Source: Terrabacter aerolatus
Lineage (GTDB): Bacteria > Actinomycetota > Actinomycetes > Actinomycetales > Dermatophilaceae
Length of the DNA: 64,000 nucleotides
Direction of reading: 5' to 3'
Assembly: GCF_007991735.1 (NCBI RefSeq)
Contig: NZ_BJYX01000004.1
Span: 169,122 to 233,121, forward strand
Part shown: piece by piece, positions 25,837-33,974 of the stretch
How the letters are laid out: every line of letters begins with the position of its first letter
Position numbering within the stretch: position 1 is the first letter of the stretch
The notes under the pieces: model-generated
The model's database searches: none
Told to the model about the DNA's origin: nothing
Seen by the model: the letters and a program-made list of their open reading frames with translations, nothing else
Position numbers and translations under genes: made by a program

Positions 25837-27132
25837 TCAGCGCATGTTGCCGGTGTGGCCCAGCGAGAAGCGGCCCGGCTGCGGCCACACGAGCAGACCG
25901 TGCGGTCCCGGGAGCACCGGGATCTTGTGGGTGACCTTGCCGGTCACCGTGTCGATGACGTAGACGACGGACGAGTAGCGCCCGGAGAACCACAGCTCGC
26001 GACCGTCGGCGGTGACGCCGCCCATGTCCGGCGAACCGCCCGGGATGGGCCACTTGGCCAGCTGCCGCAGGGTGTCGGCATCGAGCACGCTGACGCTGCC
26101 CTCGTCGCGGTTGCTGACGTAGACCCGTCGCGCGTCGCGCGAGGGGTAGATCCCGTGCGCGCCACGGCCGGTGGGGACGAACCGGGTGATCGTGAAGGTC
26201 GTGGCATCGATGACCCACACGCCGTTGCGCAGCATGTCGGCGGCCAGGAAGGACTTGCCGTCCGGTGCGAGCCGCACGTCCTGGGGCATCGAGCTCGCCC
26301 CGGCTGCGAGCGTGGCCGCGGGACCGCCCATGGACCGGGCCATCGCGGGGTCGGTCGCGCCGGGGGTCCTGACCTTGTTGAGGTCGATCATCTTGATGAC
26401 CCTGGTCGCCGAGGCGTCGAGCTCGGCGAGCTGTCCGCTGAACTCGCAGCTGACGAGCATCTTCTTGAGGTCAGCCGTGAAGTCGGCGTGGTTGACCCCC
26501 TTGCACGGCACGGGCACCGAGCGCTTCAGGGCCATCGTGTGGGCGTCGCGGACGTCGATCCGGCGCAGCCGCTCCGCCATGACGAGGGCGTACTTCCCGT
26601 CGGGCGTGAAGTACAGGTTGTACGGGTCGAGCACGGGGACGGGCTTGCCGACCTTGCCCGTCCTCGGGTCGATCGGCGTCAGCGCGTTGCCGGCGTCGCT
26701 GTTGACCCAGAGCCGCCGCAGGTCGGGCGAGGGCACCACGTGCTCGGGTGAGCGCGGAACGGCCCGGGTGGAGATGACGGCATACGTCCTCGGGTCGATG
26801 ATCTGGACGGTGCCCGCCTGCTGGTTGGGCACGTAGACCAGGGGGCGCGCGAGGCGCGCCTCGGCCGAGAGGTCCGCCGCGCCGGTGAGGGCGTACGGCT
26901 GGGTCGTGGTGGGAGTCGGCGAGGGCGTGGCGCTCGTGGTGGCCGTGGAGCTCGACCCGGCAGCCACACCGGTGCCGGCGGTGGCACCCGTCGTCGAGCC
27001 GGCGCCGTCGGTCGCGGAGGTCTGTGCCACCGAGCAACCCGCGAGGACCGATCCGGCCCCGAGGACGACGAGGGCGGTCAGAGCGGCGGCCGCGGAGCGC
27101 GAGCGCGACGCGGCACGAGTCAGGCCGGTCAT
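25837..27132 (-). CDS. YVTN beta-propeller lipoprotein
   Basis: An exported 431-aa lipoprotein. The signal and lipobox (VVLGAGSVLAGCS) are followed by a 60-residue Ser/Thr/Ala-rich spacer and then YVTN-type repeats, each with a core like YVPNQQAGTVQIIDPRTYAV or VYVSNRDEGSVSVLDADTLRQL. Such propellers act as surface binding or enzyme scaffolds. It starts at ATG 27132, overlapping the stop of the NodB-like gene by 4 bp (ATGA); the longer upstream frame is not used. Last gene of the asnB-fusion operon, ending at the 21-bp terminator. Confidence 0.85.
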   Translation of the reverse strand: MTGLTRAASRSRSAAAALTALVVLGAGSVLAGCSVAQTSATDGAGSTTGATAGTGVAAGSSSTATTSATPSPTPTTTQPYALTGAADLSAEARLARPLVYVPNQQAGTVQIIDPRTYAVISTRAVPRSPEHVVPSPDLRRLWVNSDAGNALTPIDPRTGKVGKPVPVLDPYNLYFTPDGKYALVMAERLRRIDVRDAHTMALKRSVPVPCKGVNHADFTADLKKMLVSCEFSGQLAELDASATRVIKMIDLNKVRTPGATDPAMARSMGGPAATLAAGASSMPQDVRLAPDGKSFLAADMLRNGVWVIDATTFTITRFVPTGRGAHGIYPSRDARRVYVSNRDEGSVSVLDADTLRQLAKWPIPGGSPDMGGVTADGRELWFSGRYSSVVYVIDTVTGKVTHKIPVLPGPHGLLVWPQPGRFSLGHTGNMR

Positions 27133-28043
27133 GCGAGCAGCTCCGACACCGTGACGGCGCGCAGGCCCCGGGAGCGGAGGCCGGCGAGGATGCCCGGCAG
27201 GGCTGCGACCGTGCCCTCGTGACCGAGGTGGAGGCTGACGATGCTGCCGGCCCGCACCGCCGCGAGCGTGCGGGACTCGACGGCAGAGGCGCCGGGGTCC
27301 AGGTAGTCCTGGGGATCGACGTCGTAGGAGATGCAGCGCTGGTAGCCGGAGGTCCGGGCAGCCGCCCGGATGACCGGCGTGCTCGTCGGCGTGCCGGACG
27401 GCCGGAAGAGCAGTCCGGCCGACCCGCGCACCGCGGCGACCTGGGCGGCGCCGCGGCTCACCTCGGCCTCCGCCTCGGACGCGGAGAGGTGACGCATCGC
27501 CTGGTGGCTCCAGGTGTGGTTGCCGAGGTCGTGTCCGGCGGCGAGGATCGCCTTGCCCAGGTCCGGGTTGGCCTGGAGCCACTGACCGACGGCGAACACG
27601 GTGAGGTGCGCGTCGTGGGCCCGTGCGATCTCGAGCACGGCGCGTGTGCGTGCCGGCACCCCGGCTCCGTGGAAGGTCAGGGCGACGAGCGGCGCGTCCC
27701 GCGGTCCGGAGCCGATGTCGGGCCCCGCGGAGGCGAGGACGGCGTCACGCGCCTGGGTCGGCGAGGCTGAGGCTCCCGAGCTGGTCGCCGGAGCCGAGCC
27801 GGTCGAACCCGGTGCGGCTGCTGACGTGGCCGAGCCGTGGGCGCCCGACGCCTGGGCGGCTCCCCCGTCACCGGCGGCCGAGCAGGCAGCCACCCCGATG
27901 GTGCCGATGGCACCGGCGGCGGCCGCGAGCACCGTGCGCCTCGACGCGCGGCGTGACTCCGCCTCGTGCGAGGGCCCCGGCCCGGCGGGGTTGGCGACGT
28001 CGTCACCGTCGGGCTGCTGCGCCTGCGGTTCGGACGTCGTCAT
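27129..28043 (-). CDS. NodB-like polysaccharide-deacetylase-fold protein with altered motif 1
   Basis: A 304-aa exported protein. The N-terminus has a Tat-like RRTVLAAAAGAIG signal ending near a lipobox-like VAACSAA. The NodB fold is recognised by ALTFHGAG, HLTVFAVGQWL, LGNHTWSHQAM (the metal His pair) and LFRPSGTPTS. Motif 1, normally TFDDG with the catalytic base Asp and a metal-ligand Asp, reads TFHGAG here. Catalysis must therefore differ, or the protein is a binding variant. It overlaps the asnB-fusion stop (ATGA) and the YVTN gene. Confidence 0.82.
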   Translation of the reverse strand: MTTSEPQAQQPDGDDVANPAGPGPSHEAESRRASRRTVLAAAAGAIGTIGVAACSAAGDGGAAQASGAHGSATSAAAPGSTGSAPATSSGASASPTQARDAVLASAGPDIGSGPRDAPLVALTFHGAGVPARTRAVLEIARAHDAHLTVFAVGQWLQANPDLGKAILAAGHDLGNHTWSHQAMRHLSASEAEAEVSRGAAQVAAVRGSAGLLFRPSGTPTSTPVIRAAARTSGYQRCISYDVDPQDYLDPGASAVESRTLAAVRAGSIVSLHLGHEGTVAALPGILAGLRSRGLRAVTVSELLA

Positions 28044-30796
28044 GCCTGACCGCCCGTCGCGCGGCCGGCGTGGGAGGGGCCGGTCGTGGACGGGTCCGCC
28101 TCGGACCGCACGCTGTCGAGCACCACGGCCAGGGGGGTCTGCTGCGAGCCCTGCCCCAGTGGGTTGTCGGCGAACATGCGCTCGAGGCGCTCCACCGGCG
28201 TCGAGGCGTCGGTGCCGAGGACGTTGCAGCCGAGGTCGTTGGCGTCGACGACGACCGTGCCGGCGAAGGTCGCCGCGAGGCCCTCGGGCAGCGCCGAGCG
28301 GATCGCCGCGGACAGCGTCGCCGCGACCGCGGAGGGGTCCTTCGGTCCCAGCTTGGCCGACATGTTCGCCGGCGCGACGGAGTACTCGGTGGGGCCGTCG
28401 ATGGCGCGCACGTCGCCGCCGGCCACGGTGTAGAAGACGCCGCGGCGCCCGACGAGGCGACCGACGCCGCCGGCGGCCGCGGCGACGAGCACGCGGGGCA
28501 GACCGACCTCGTCGATGGCGAGCTGCATCGTGAAGGGCGAGCCCAGGCCGATCCCGGCCGGGGTGCGCGTCACGTGGCGGCTGAGGAGCCGGGCCGACCG
28601 GGTGACCGGGATGTCCCAGACGTAGAAGGAGCGGCGCTGCGTCGTGGCCACGACCTTCTCCGAGACGAAGACGTACCAGCGGTCGAACGCCGAGCCGGAG
28701 ACGGTGCGCCCGTCACCGAGCACCTCGAGGTGGTCGGTGACGTGGTCGACGACGAGCTTGGTCAGGTCGTCGGAGGCGGTGACGAGCGGGGTGCGCACGG
28801 GGTGACGTCGGACCGTGGAGCGGTCGGGCAGCACGAGGTCGAGCGACTTGCCCTCGTTGGTCACCGGCCCGGCCACGGCCGCAACGGGCTCCGCCGACTC
28901 GACGGCCTGGGGCTGCTCCGTCTCCGCGGACGGCTTGGGGTCGATGAACTCACGCAGCCACAGCTCGACGTTGAGGATGCGCCAGAAGGCCATGGAGTCC
29001 AGCGACCCGGAGTCGCTCAGCCACAGCTCGAACGCGTTGAGCACCTCGGTCCGGTTGAAGTACGGGCGGCTCGCGAACGACTCGGACAGGAACACCTGGT
29101 AGATGAACTCCTTCTGCTCGCGGAACCAGTCGTTCTGCGGGCTCGTGAAGCCGATCTTGTTGCGACGCCGGACGATCGAGGCGGGCAGGATGCCCTCTTC
29201 GGCGTCGCGCAGCACCGCCTTGTTCCAGCCGTCCTTGATGACCGCGTCGTCGGGCATGGCGAAGACGGCGCGCACGAGGTTCGGGTCGAGGAAGGGCACG
29301 CGACCCTCGACGGAGAAGCGCATCGAGTTGCGGTCCTCGTAGCGGAGCAGGGCCGGCAGGGAGGCGACGAACAGGTCGTGCACGAGGCGCTGGCGCAGGT
29401 TGGCGCCGCCGCCCACGGTGTAGGAGTCGTCGGCGTGGGCGGCCTTGAAGTCGCGGCTCAGCAGCTCACCGAAGGAGCCTCCGCCCTGGAGGCGCGTGCG
29501 CAGGCGGGCCCGCACCACGGTGCTGAGCACGTCACGGGAGGCCACGACCTCCTTGATGCCGGCACGACGGTCGCGCGCCATGAGGCTGCGCAGGTGCGAG
29601 ACGGTCTGGGGCACGTAGCCGGCGAGCATCTCGTCGGCGCCCTGGCCGTCGAGCATGACCGTGACGTGCTTGCTGGCCTCCTGCATGACGCGGTACTGCG
29701 CGTAGGGCCCGGTCGAGACGGTCGGCTCCTCCTGGGTGCGCACGAAGTCCGTGAGGTCCTCGAGCATCTCGGCGGACGTCGGTCGGATCCGGTGCGACTC
29801 GACGGCGCCGTGGCAGGCGGCGACGGCGTCGTCGACCCAGCGCTCCTCGTCGTTGCGGTAGCCGGTGAAGACGGCGGAGAACGTCTGCTGGCGGTGGCCG
29901 ACGGCCTCGGCCGACGCGTCGTGCGCCGTGAGCATGCGGTCGATGCCGACCGCGATGGCAGAGCTGTCGAGGCCACCCGAGAGCGAGGTGCCCACGGGCA
30001 CGTCGGAGCGCAGTCGCAGCGCGATCGACTCGGCCAGACCCTCGCGGAAGGCGGCGACGGTGTCGGGGCCCGCGCCGGTCGGCGGCGGGGTGGCACTCAT
30101 GAGGTCCTGCTGCAGGGTGCTGTACTGGCGGCGCTCGAGACCGCGCGAGCTGATGGTGGCCATCTCGCCGGGCAGCAGGCGCTCGATGCCGTCGAAGAAG
30201 GTCTCGACGCCGTCGTCGTGGACGCGGTGGCGCAGGTAGCGGTAGATGATCCGCTCGTTCGGGGCGGGCTCGTGGCGACCGCTGGCGAGGATCGCCTTGA
30301 TCTCGCTCGAGAAGAGCCATGCCTCGCCCTCGCCCCGCCCGTGGGGGTCGGTGACGCGGGTCAGGTGCACCGGCTTGATCCCGAACTGGTCGCGCGCGAG
30401 CGTGAGCGTCTGCTCGTCCCGGTCCCAGACGGCGATCGCGAACATGCCGTTGAGGCGGTCGAAGGACTCGGCGCCCCACTCGGCGAAGGCCTCGAGCACG
30501 ACCTCGGTGTCGCTGTGCGTCACGAAGGCGTGGCCGAGCGCCTCGAGCTCCGTGCGCAGGGCGCGGTAGTTGTAGACCTCGCCGTTGTAGGCGAGGACGT
30601 ACCCACCGTCCGGCGTGGCCATGGGCTGGTGCCCGCCCTCACGGTCGATGATGGAGAGGCGCTGGTGGGCCAGGCCGACGGGACCGTCGACGAAGGTCCC
30701 TTGGTCATCGGGACCCCGGTGTCGCTGGGCGGTGCCCATCCGCTCGAGCAGACCATGGTCCGACTCGAGCCCGAAGTATCCGGCAATTCCACACAC
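28040..30796 (-). CDS. Asparagine synthase (glutamine-hydrolysing) fused to an F420-0:gamma-glutamyl-ligase-like domain
   Basis: A 918-aa fusion. With GTG 30796 as start (GGGAGG 7 bp upstream), the mature protein begins Cys-Gly-Ile-Ala-Gly, the class II amidotransferase nucleophile. The glutaminase domain spans about 1-220. The synthetase domain has the ATP-pyrophosphatase loop SGGLDSS at 273-279 and GQGADEML near 385. After a Glu/Ala linker, residues about 661-895 resemble CofE/FbiB-type gamma-glutamyl ligases (HPVRTPLVTASDDL, FVSEKVVATTQ, RTPAGIGLGSPFTMQLAIDEVG, VVVDANDLGCNVLG, ADNPLGQG). It is first in a coupled three-gene operon. The substrate is unknown; free asparagine synthesis would not need the extra domain. 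Confidence 0.85.
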   Translation of the reverse strand: MCGIAGYFGLESDHGLLERMGTAQRHRGPDDQGTFVDGPVGLAHQRLSIIDREGGHQPMATPDGGYVLAYNGEVYNYRALRTELEALGHAFVTHSDTEVVLEAFAEWGAESFDRLNGMFAIAVWDRDEQTLTLARDQFGIKPVHLTRVTDPHGRGEGEAWLFSSEIKAILASGRHEPAPNERIIYRYLRHRVHDDGVETFFDGIERLLPGEMATISSRGLERRQYSTLQQDLMSATPPPTGAGPDTVAAFREGLAESIALRLRSDVPVGTSLSGGLDSSAIAVGIDRMLTAHDASAEAVGHRQQTFSAVFTGYRNDEERWVDDAVAACHGAVESHRIRPTSAEMLEDLTDFVRTQEEPTVSTGPYAQYRVMQEASKHVTVMLDGQGADEMLAGYVPQTVSHLRSLMARDRRAGIKEVVASRDVLSTVVRARLRTRLQGGGSFGELLSRDFKAAHADDSYTVGGGANLRQRLVHDLFVASLPALLRYEDRNSMRFSVEGRVPFLDPNLVRAVFAMPDDAVIKDGWNKAVLRDAEEGILPASIVRRRNKIGFTSPQNDWFREQKEFIYQVFLSESFASRPYFNRTEVLNAFELWLSDSGSLDSMAFWRILNVELWLREFIDPKPSAETEQPQAVESAEPVAAVAGPVTNEGKSLDLVLPDRSTVRRHPVRTPLVTASDDLTKLVVDHVTDHLEVLGDGRTVSGSAFDRWYVFVSEKVVATTQRRSFYVWDIPVTRSARLLSRHVTRTPAGIGLGSPFTMQLAIDEVGLPRVLVAAAAGGVGRLVGRRGVFYTVAGGDVRAIDGPTEYSVAPANMSAKLGPKDPSAVAATLSAAIRSALPEGLAATFAGTVVVDANDLGCNVLGTDASTPVERLERMFADNPLGQGSQQTPLAVVLDSVRSEADPSTTGPSHAGRATGGQA

Positions 30797-30832
30797 GTGC
30801 AGTCCCTCCCGCAACGATCGTCTGACCCCCAT

Positions 30833-30850
30833 GTCTGACAGACGCGTCTG
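30833..30850. promoter_or_regulatory. Overlapping GTCTG/CAGAC palindromes upstream of the asnB-fusion
   Basis: GTCTGACAGAC (30833-30843) and CAGACGCGTCTG (30839-30850) share a half-site, giving three GTCTG half-sites in 18 bp. They lie about 37 bp upstream of the asnB-fusion start. This looks like an operator for a dimeric or oligomeric regulator controlling the divergent promoters. Confidence 0.55.
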
Positions 30851-30960
30851 AAAAGACGCTGATCCTGTGCTGGGAGGGCAGTTGCAGACCAGTTTCCCAG
30901 ACCCGGCCGGGTCCTGCGCACTCCTGGGTATGTGTCGCGCATGATCTTGCCCGCGATCCG

Positions 30961-32052
30961 GTGCGTCTCCGCGACCGGGGCGACCACCTCGTGAACGGAG
31001 CCGTGCACCTCACCCCGGCCGGCCGAGGTGATGCGGCACACACGGTGACCGCCGGCCTCGGCGACGTCACCACGTCCACGGATCCGACCTCGGCGCTCGA
31101 ACTGGTCAGGCGCCGGCCCGACGCCTTCCCCCCACCCGGGCGTGGCGCGACGCTGTCGTTGTGGGAGAGCCTGGCGACCGTCGCGGCGACGAGCCTCACC
31201 GCGGCGCGGGCCGTCGAGCCGCACCTCGACGCCCTCGCCATCCTCGCCGAGGCCCGAACGGCCGGCCACCCGGTGCCCGAGACGGGCGGGGACGCCACGT
31301 GGGGCGTCTTCGCTGCCGAGGGACCCGGCTCGCGGCTCGTGGCCACCGAGACCGGCGACCGCTCGGGCGCCCGACTGTCCGGCACGAAGCCCTGGTGCTC
31401 CCTCGCGGGTAGCCTCTCCCACGCGCTCGTGACCGCCTGGGACACGGGGTCGACCCGGAGGTTGTATGCCGTCCGGCTGGGTCCGGCGAACGGCGTGACG
31501 GTCCAGCCGGCCACCTGGCACGCCCGTGGGCTGAGCGAGGTGCCCAGCGGTCCGGTGACCTTCGAGGACACCGAGGCCGTCCCGATCGGCCCCTCCGGCT
31601 GGTACCTCGAGCGGCCCGGGTTCGCATGGGGCGGGATGGGTGTGGCGGCGATCTGGTACGGCGGCGCGGTGGGAGTCGCCCGACGGCTGCTGCGCCCGAG
31701 GCGTGAGCCGGACCAGGTGGCCCAGATGCACGTCGGGGCCGTCGACGCCTCGCTCTGGGCAGCTCGCGCGACGCTCGCCGAGGCGGCCCGGCTCGTCGAC
31801 GACGGACACGCGACCGGTGCAGCCGGCGCCGCCCTCGCCCTGCGGGTCCGCCACGTCGTGGCCGGTGCGGCGGAGTCCGTGCTCGGGCACGTCGGTCACG
31901 CGACCGGGCCGGCGCCCCTCGCCCTCGAGGAGGACCATGCCCGACGGGTGGCCGACCTCCACCTCTACCTGCGGCAGGAGCACGCCGAGCGCGACGCGGC
32001 AGCCCTCGGACGTCACCTGCTCGACGCCCACGCCTCCGAGCCGCCGTGGTGA
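30961..32052 (+). CDS. Acyl-CoA-dehydrogenase-like protein
   Basis: About 363 aa with acyl-CoA dehydrogenase-like architecture: an alpha-helical N-terminus (SLWESLATVAATSLTAARAVEPHLDALAIL), a middle beta domain containing LSGTKPWCSLAGSLSHALVTA and a C-terminal helical bundle (VGAVDASLWAARATLAEAARLVDD). The catalytic Glu is not obvious by eye. The start is uncertain between GTG 30961 and GTG 30991. It overlaps the PIG-L/methyltransferase gene by 7 bp, so both belong to one transcript. Confidence 0.65.
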   Translation: MRLRDRGDHLVNGAVHLTPAGRGDAAHTVTAGLGDVTTSTDPTSALELVRRRPDAFPPPGRGATLSLWESLATVAATSLTAARAVEPHLDALAILAEARTAGHPVPETGGDATWGVFAAEGPGSRLVATETGDRSGARLSGTKPWCSLAGSLSHALVTAWDTGSTRRLYAVRLGPANGVTVQPATWHARGLSEVPSGPVTFEDTEAVPIGPSGWYLERPGFAWGGMGVAAIWYGGAVGVARRLLRPRREPDQVAQMHVGAVDASLWAARATLAEAARLVDDGHATGAAGAALALRVRHVVAGAAESVLGHVGHATGPAPLALEEDHARRVADLHLYLRQEHAERDAAALGRHLLDAHASEPPW

Positions 32053-33470
32053 CCTGCGGCGCCTCCGCCCCCGCCTCCCCCACGTTCCAGCCGGGCCCAC
32101 TCGACCGGAGATGGCGCGAGCGCGCCGAGTGGCAGCTCGCACGTCCCATGCCCGAGCCGTCGTCCGAGGGAGCCACACGCCTCGTCGTCGTGGCCGCTCA
32201 CCCGGGCGACGAGACCGTGGCGGTCGGTGGCCTGATGGCCGTGGCCGCGCGAGCGGGTCTCGAGGTGGTCGTCGTGCTGCTCACGGACGAGGAGGCGTCG
32301 TCCCCCGGCTCGTTGACGACCCGAGATGGGCGGCGCGCCGTGCGGTCGGCCGCGCGCCGTGTCGAGGCGGCGGGGCCTGCGGTGCACCGACTCGCTCCCT
32401 CCGGCACGGAGCACCGCCTCGGCCTGCCCCACGGAACCGTCCGTGACCACGAGGACGACGTCGTGACGGCCCTCGTCGACGTCGTCGGCGAGGACGGGCC
32501 CGACACCGTTCTCGTGGCACCCTGGCGCGACGACGGCCAGGCCGACCACGACGCCGCGGGACGTGCGGCTGCCGTCGCCGCCCGGCGCTGCGACGCGACG
32601 CTGTGGGAGTACCCCCTGTGGCTGTGGCACCGGCGCGACCCTGCGCAGGCGCCCTGGGCGGACTTCCACCTGCTGCCGCTCCCCGACGACGTGCAGGCAG
32701 CCAAGGACTCCGCGGTCGGGCACCGCCGTGCGGACGTCGATCGGCCGTCGGACCCCATCGGAGACGAATCGGGGCCGGACGTCGACGTGGTCGCGCACGC
32801 GCGCGGTCCGTTCGAGGTCTTCATGCGGCTCGGCGTCGCCCCGGACGACAGCCTCGACCGCCTCCACGACGCCGTCGACGACCCGTGGCAGGTGCGCACG
32901 AGCTGGTACGAGCAGCGCAAGCGCCTCGTGACGCTGTCCGCTCTCCCCCACCCCCGCTACGGGCGCGCGCTCGAGGTCGGGGGGTCCGTCGGGGCGCTCG
33001 CCGCAGACCTGGCGCGCCGGTGCGACGAGCTCGTCGTCGTCGACGAGAGTGCGGCGGCGACGGCCTCCGCCCGCGCGGCGCTCTCGGGCGGCGCCGGCGC
33101 TGCCCCGGCTGCCCACGACCCAGACCTTGTCCGCGATCGCGGTCGGGTTCGCGTCCTGCGGGCCAGCGTGCCGGAGCAGTGGCCGTCCGGACGCTTCGAC
33201 CTCGTCGTGGTCTCCGAGGTGGGCTACTTCCTCGGCCCGGAACGTCTGCGCCGACTGGTCGCCCGGGTGGGGACGGCGCTCGCCGACGACGGCGTCGTCG
33301 TGCTGTGCCACTGGCGCCACCCCGTGCGCGGCTGGCCCCTCGACGGTGCACGCGTGCACGAGATCTGGCAGGAGGAGTCGGCGCTCCCCGTCGTCGCCAC
33401 CCACCTCGAGGCGGACTTCCGGCTGGACGTGTTCTCACGCACCTCGGCCCATCTCGCGGCACCCGAGTGA
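32046..33470 (+). CDS. PIG-L deacetylase / SAM-dependent methyltransferase fusion
   Basis: A 474-aa bifunctional protein. The N-terminal half is a PIG-L-type LmbE deacetylase (VVVAAHPGDETVAVGGLM with the AHPGDE zinc motif, and the later DHDAAG His). The C-terminal half is a class I methyltransferase (ALEVGGSVGALAADLARRCDELVVVD; FDLVVVSEVGYFLG), of NodS-like type. Enzymes of this kind de-N-acetylate a sugar and methylate the product. With the acyl-CoA-dehydrogenase-like gene it suggests modification of a glycolipid or acylated sugar; this is inference. Confidence 0.85.
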   Translation: MVTCGASAPASPTFQPGPLDRRWRERAEWQLARPMPEPSSEGATRLVVVAAHPGDETVAVGGLMAVAARAGLEVVVVLLTDEEASSPGSLTTRDGRRAVRSAARRVEAAGPAVHRLAPSGTEHRLGLPHGTVRDHEDDVVTALVDVVGEDGPDTVLVAPWRDDGQADHDAAGRAAAVAARRCDATLWEYPLWLWHRRDPAQAPWADFHLLPLPDDVQAAKDSAVGHRRADVDRPSDPIGDESGPDVDVVAHARGPFEVFMRLGVAPDDSLDRLHDAVDDPWQVRTSWYEQRKRLVTLSALPHPRYGRALEVGGSVGALAADLARRCDELVVVDESAAATASARAALSGGAGAAPAAHDPDLVRDRGRVRVLRASVPEQWPSGRFDLVVVSEVGYFLGPERLRRLVARVGTALADDGVVVLCHWRHPVRGWPLDGARVHEIWQEESALPVVATHLEADFRLDVFSRTSAHLAAPE

Positions 33471-33524
33471 CGACCGCCTGAGGGCCGCGCGTCCGCCCTG
33501 CCGCTCAGGGCGTCGGGGTGAGCC

Positions 33525-33974
33525 TCAGCGCGAGACCACCGGTCGCGGTCGCTCGGCGAGGATCGCGAGCCGCCGCAGCGACTCCCGGTTGCGCCGGTCG
33601 AGGACGACGTCCCGAGCGACCTTGGGGACCAAGGTGGCCGGCCCCCTGGTGGCGTCCTCCTCCATCGTGACGTCCGTGCCGCTCCCGTTGGGGCGGCAGG
33701 TCAGCCGAACGAAGCCCTCCCCCGACGGCCAGGCACGCACCGTGAGCTCGAGGAGCGTCGGGCGATCGCACGAGCGCACCGTCGTCGCGTCGTCGAGCAG
33801 CAGCGGCCACGCCCCGACGGAGTGGTGGATGTGGGTGCCCTCGGCGGGCCAGCCGTCGGTGACGTCGCGGACGCGCGAGGCTCCGACCACCCACTGGCTG
33901 TAGCTCCAGCCGTCGGCGAGCACGTCGAAGACGGCCTCCGGGGTGGCCTGGATCGTCCGGGTCGTCGTGCTCAT
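33525..33974 (-). CDS. SRPBCC (START-like) family protein
   Basis: A 149-aa lipid/small-molecule-binding fold, recognised by TTTRTIQATPEAVFDVLADGWSYSQWV and the final long helix (VARDVVLDRRNRESLRRLAILAE). The start is ATG 33974 with GGAGGAAC upstream. It overlaps the preceding oxidoreductase stop by 4 bp. The two may act on the same hydrophobic substrate. Confidence 0.8.
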   Translation of the reverse strand: MSTTTRTIQATPEAVFDVLADGWSYSQWVVGASRVRDVTDGWPAEGTHIHHSVGAWPLLLDDATTVRSCDRPTLLELTVRAWPSGEGFVRLTCRPNGSGTDVTMEEDATRGPATLVPKVARDVVLDRRNRESLRRLAILAERPRPVVSR

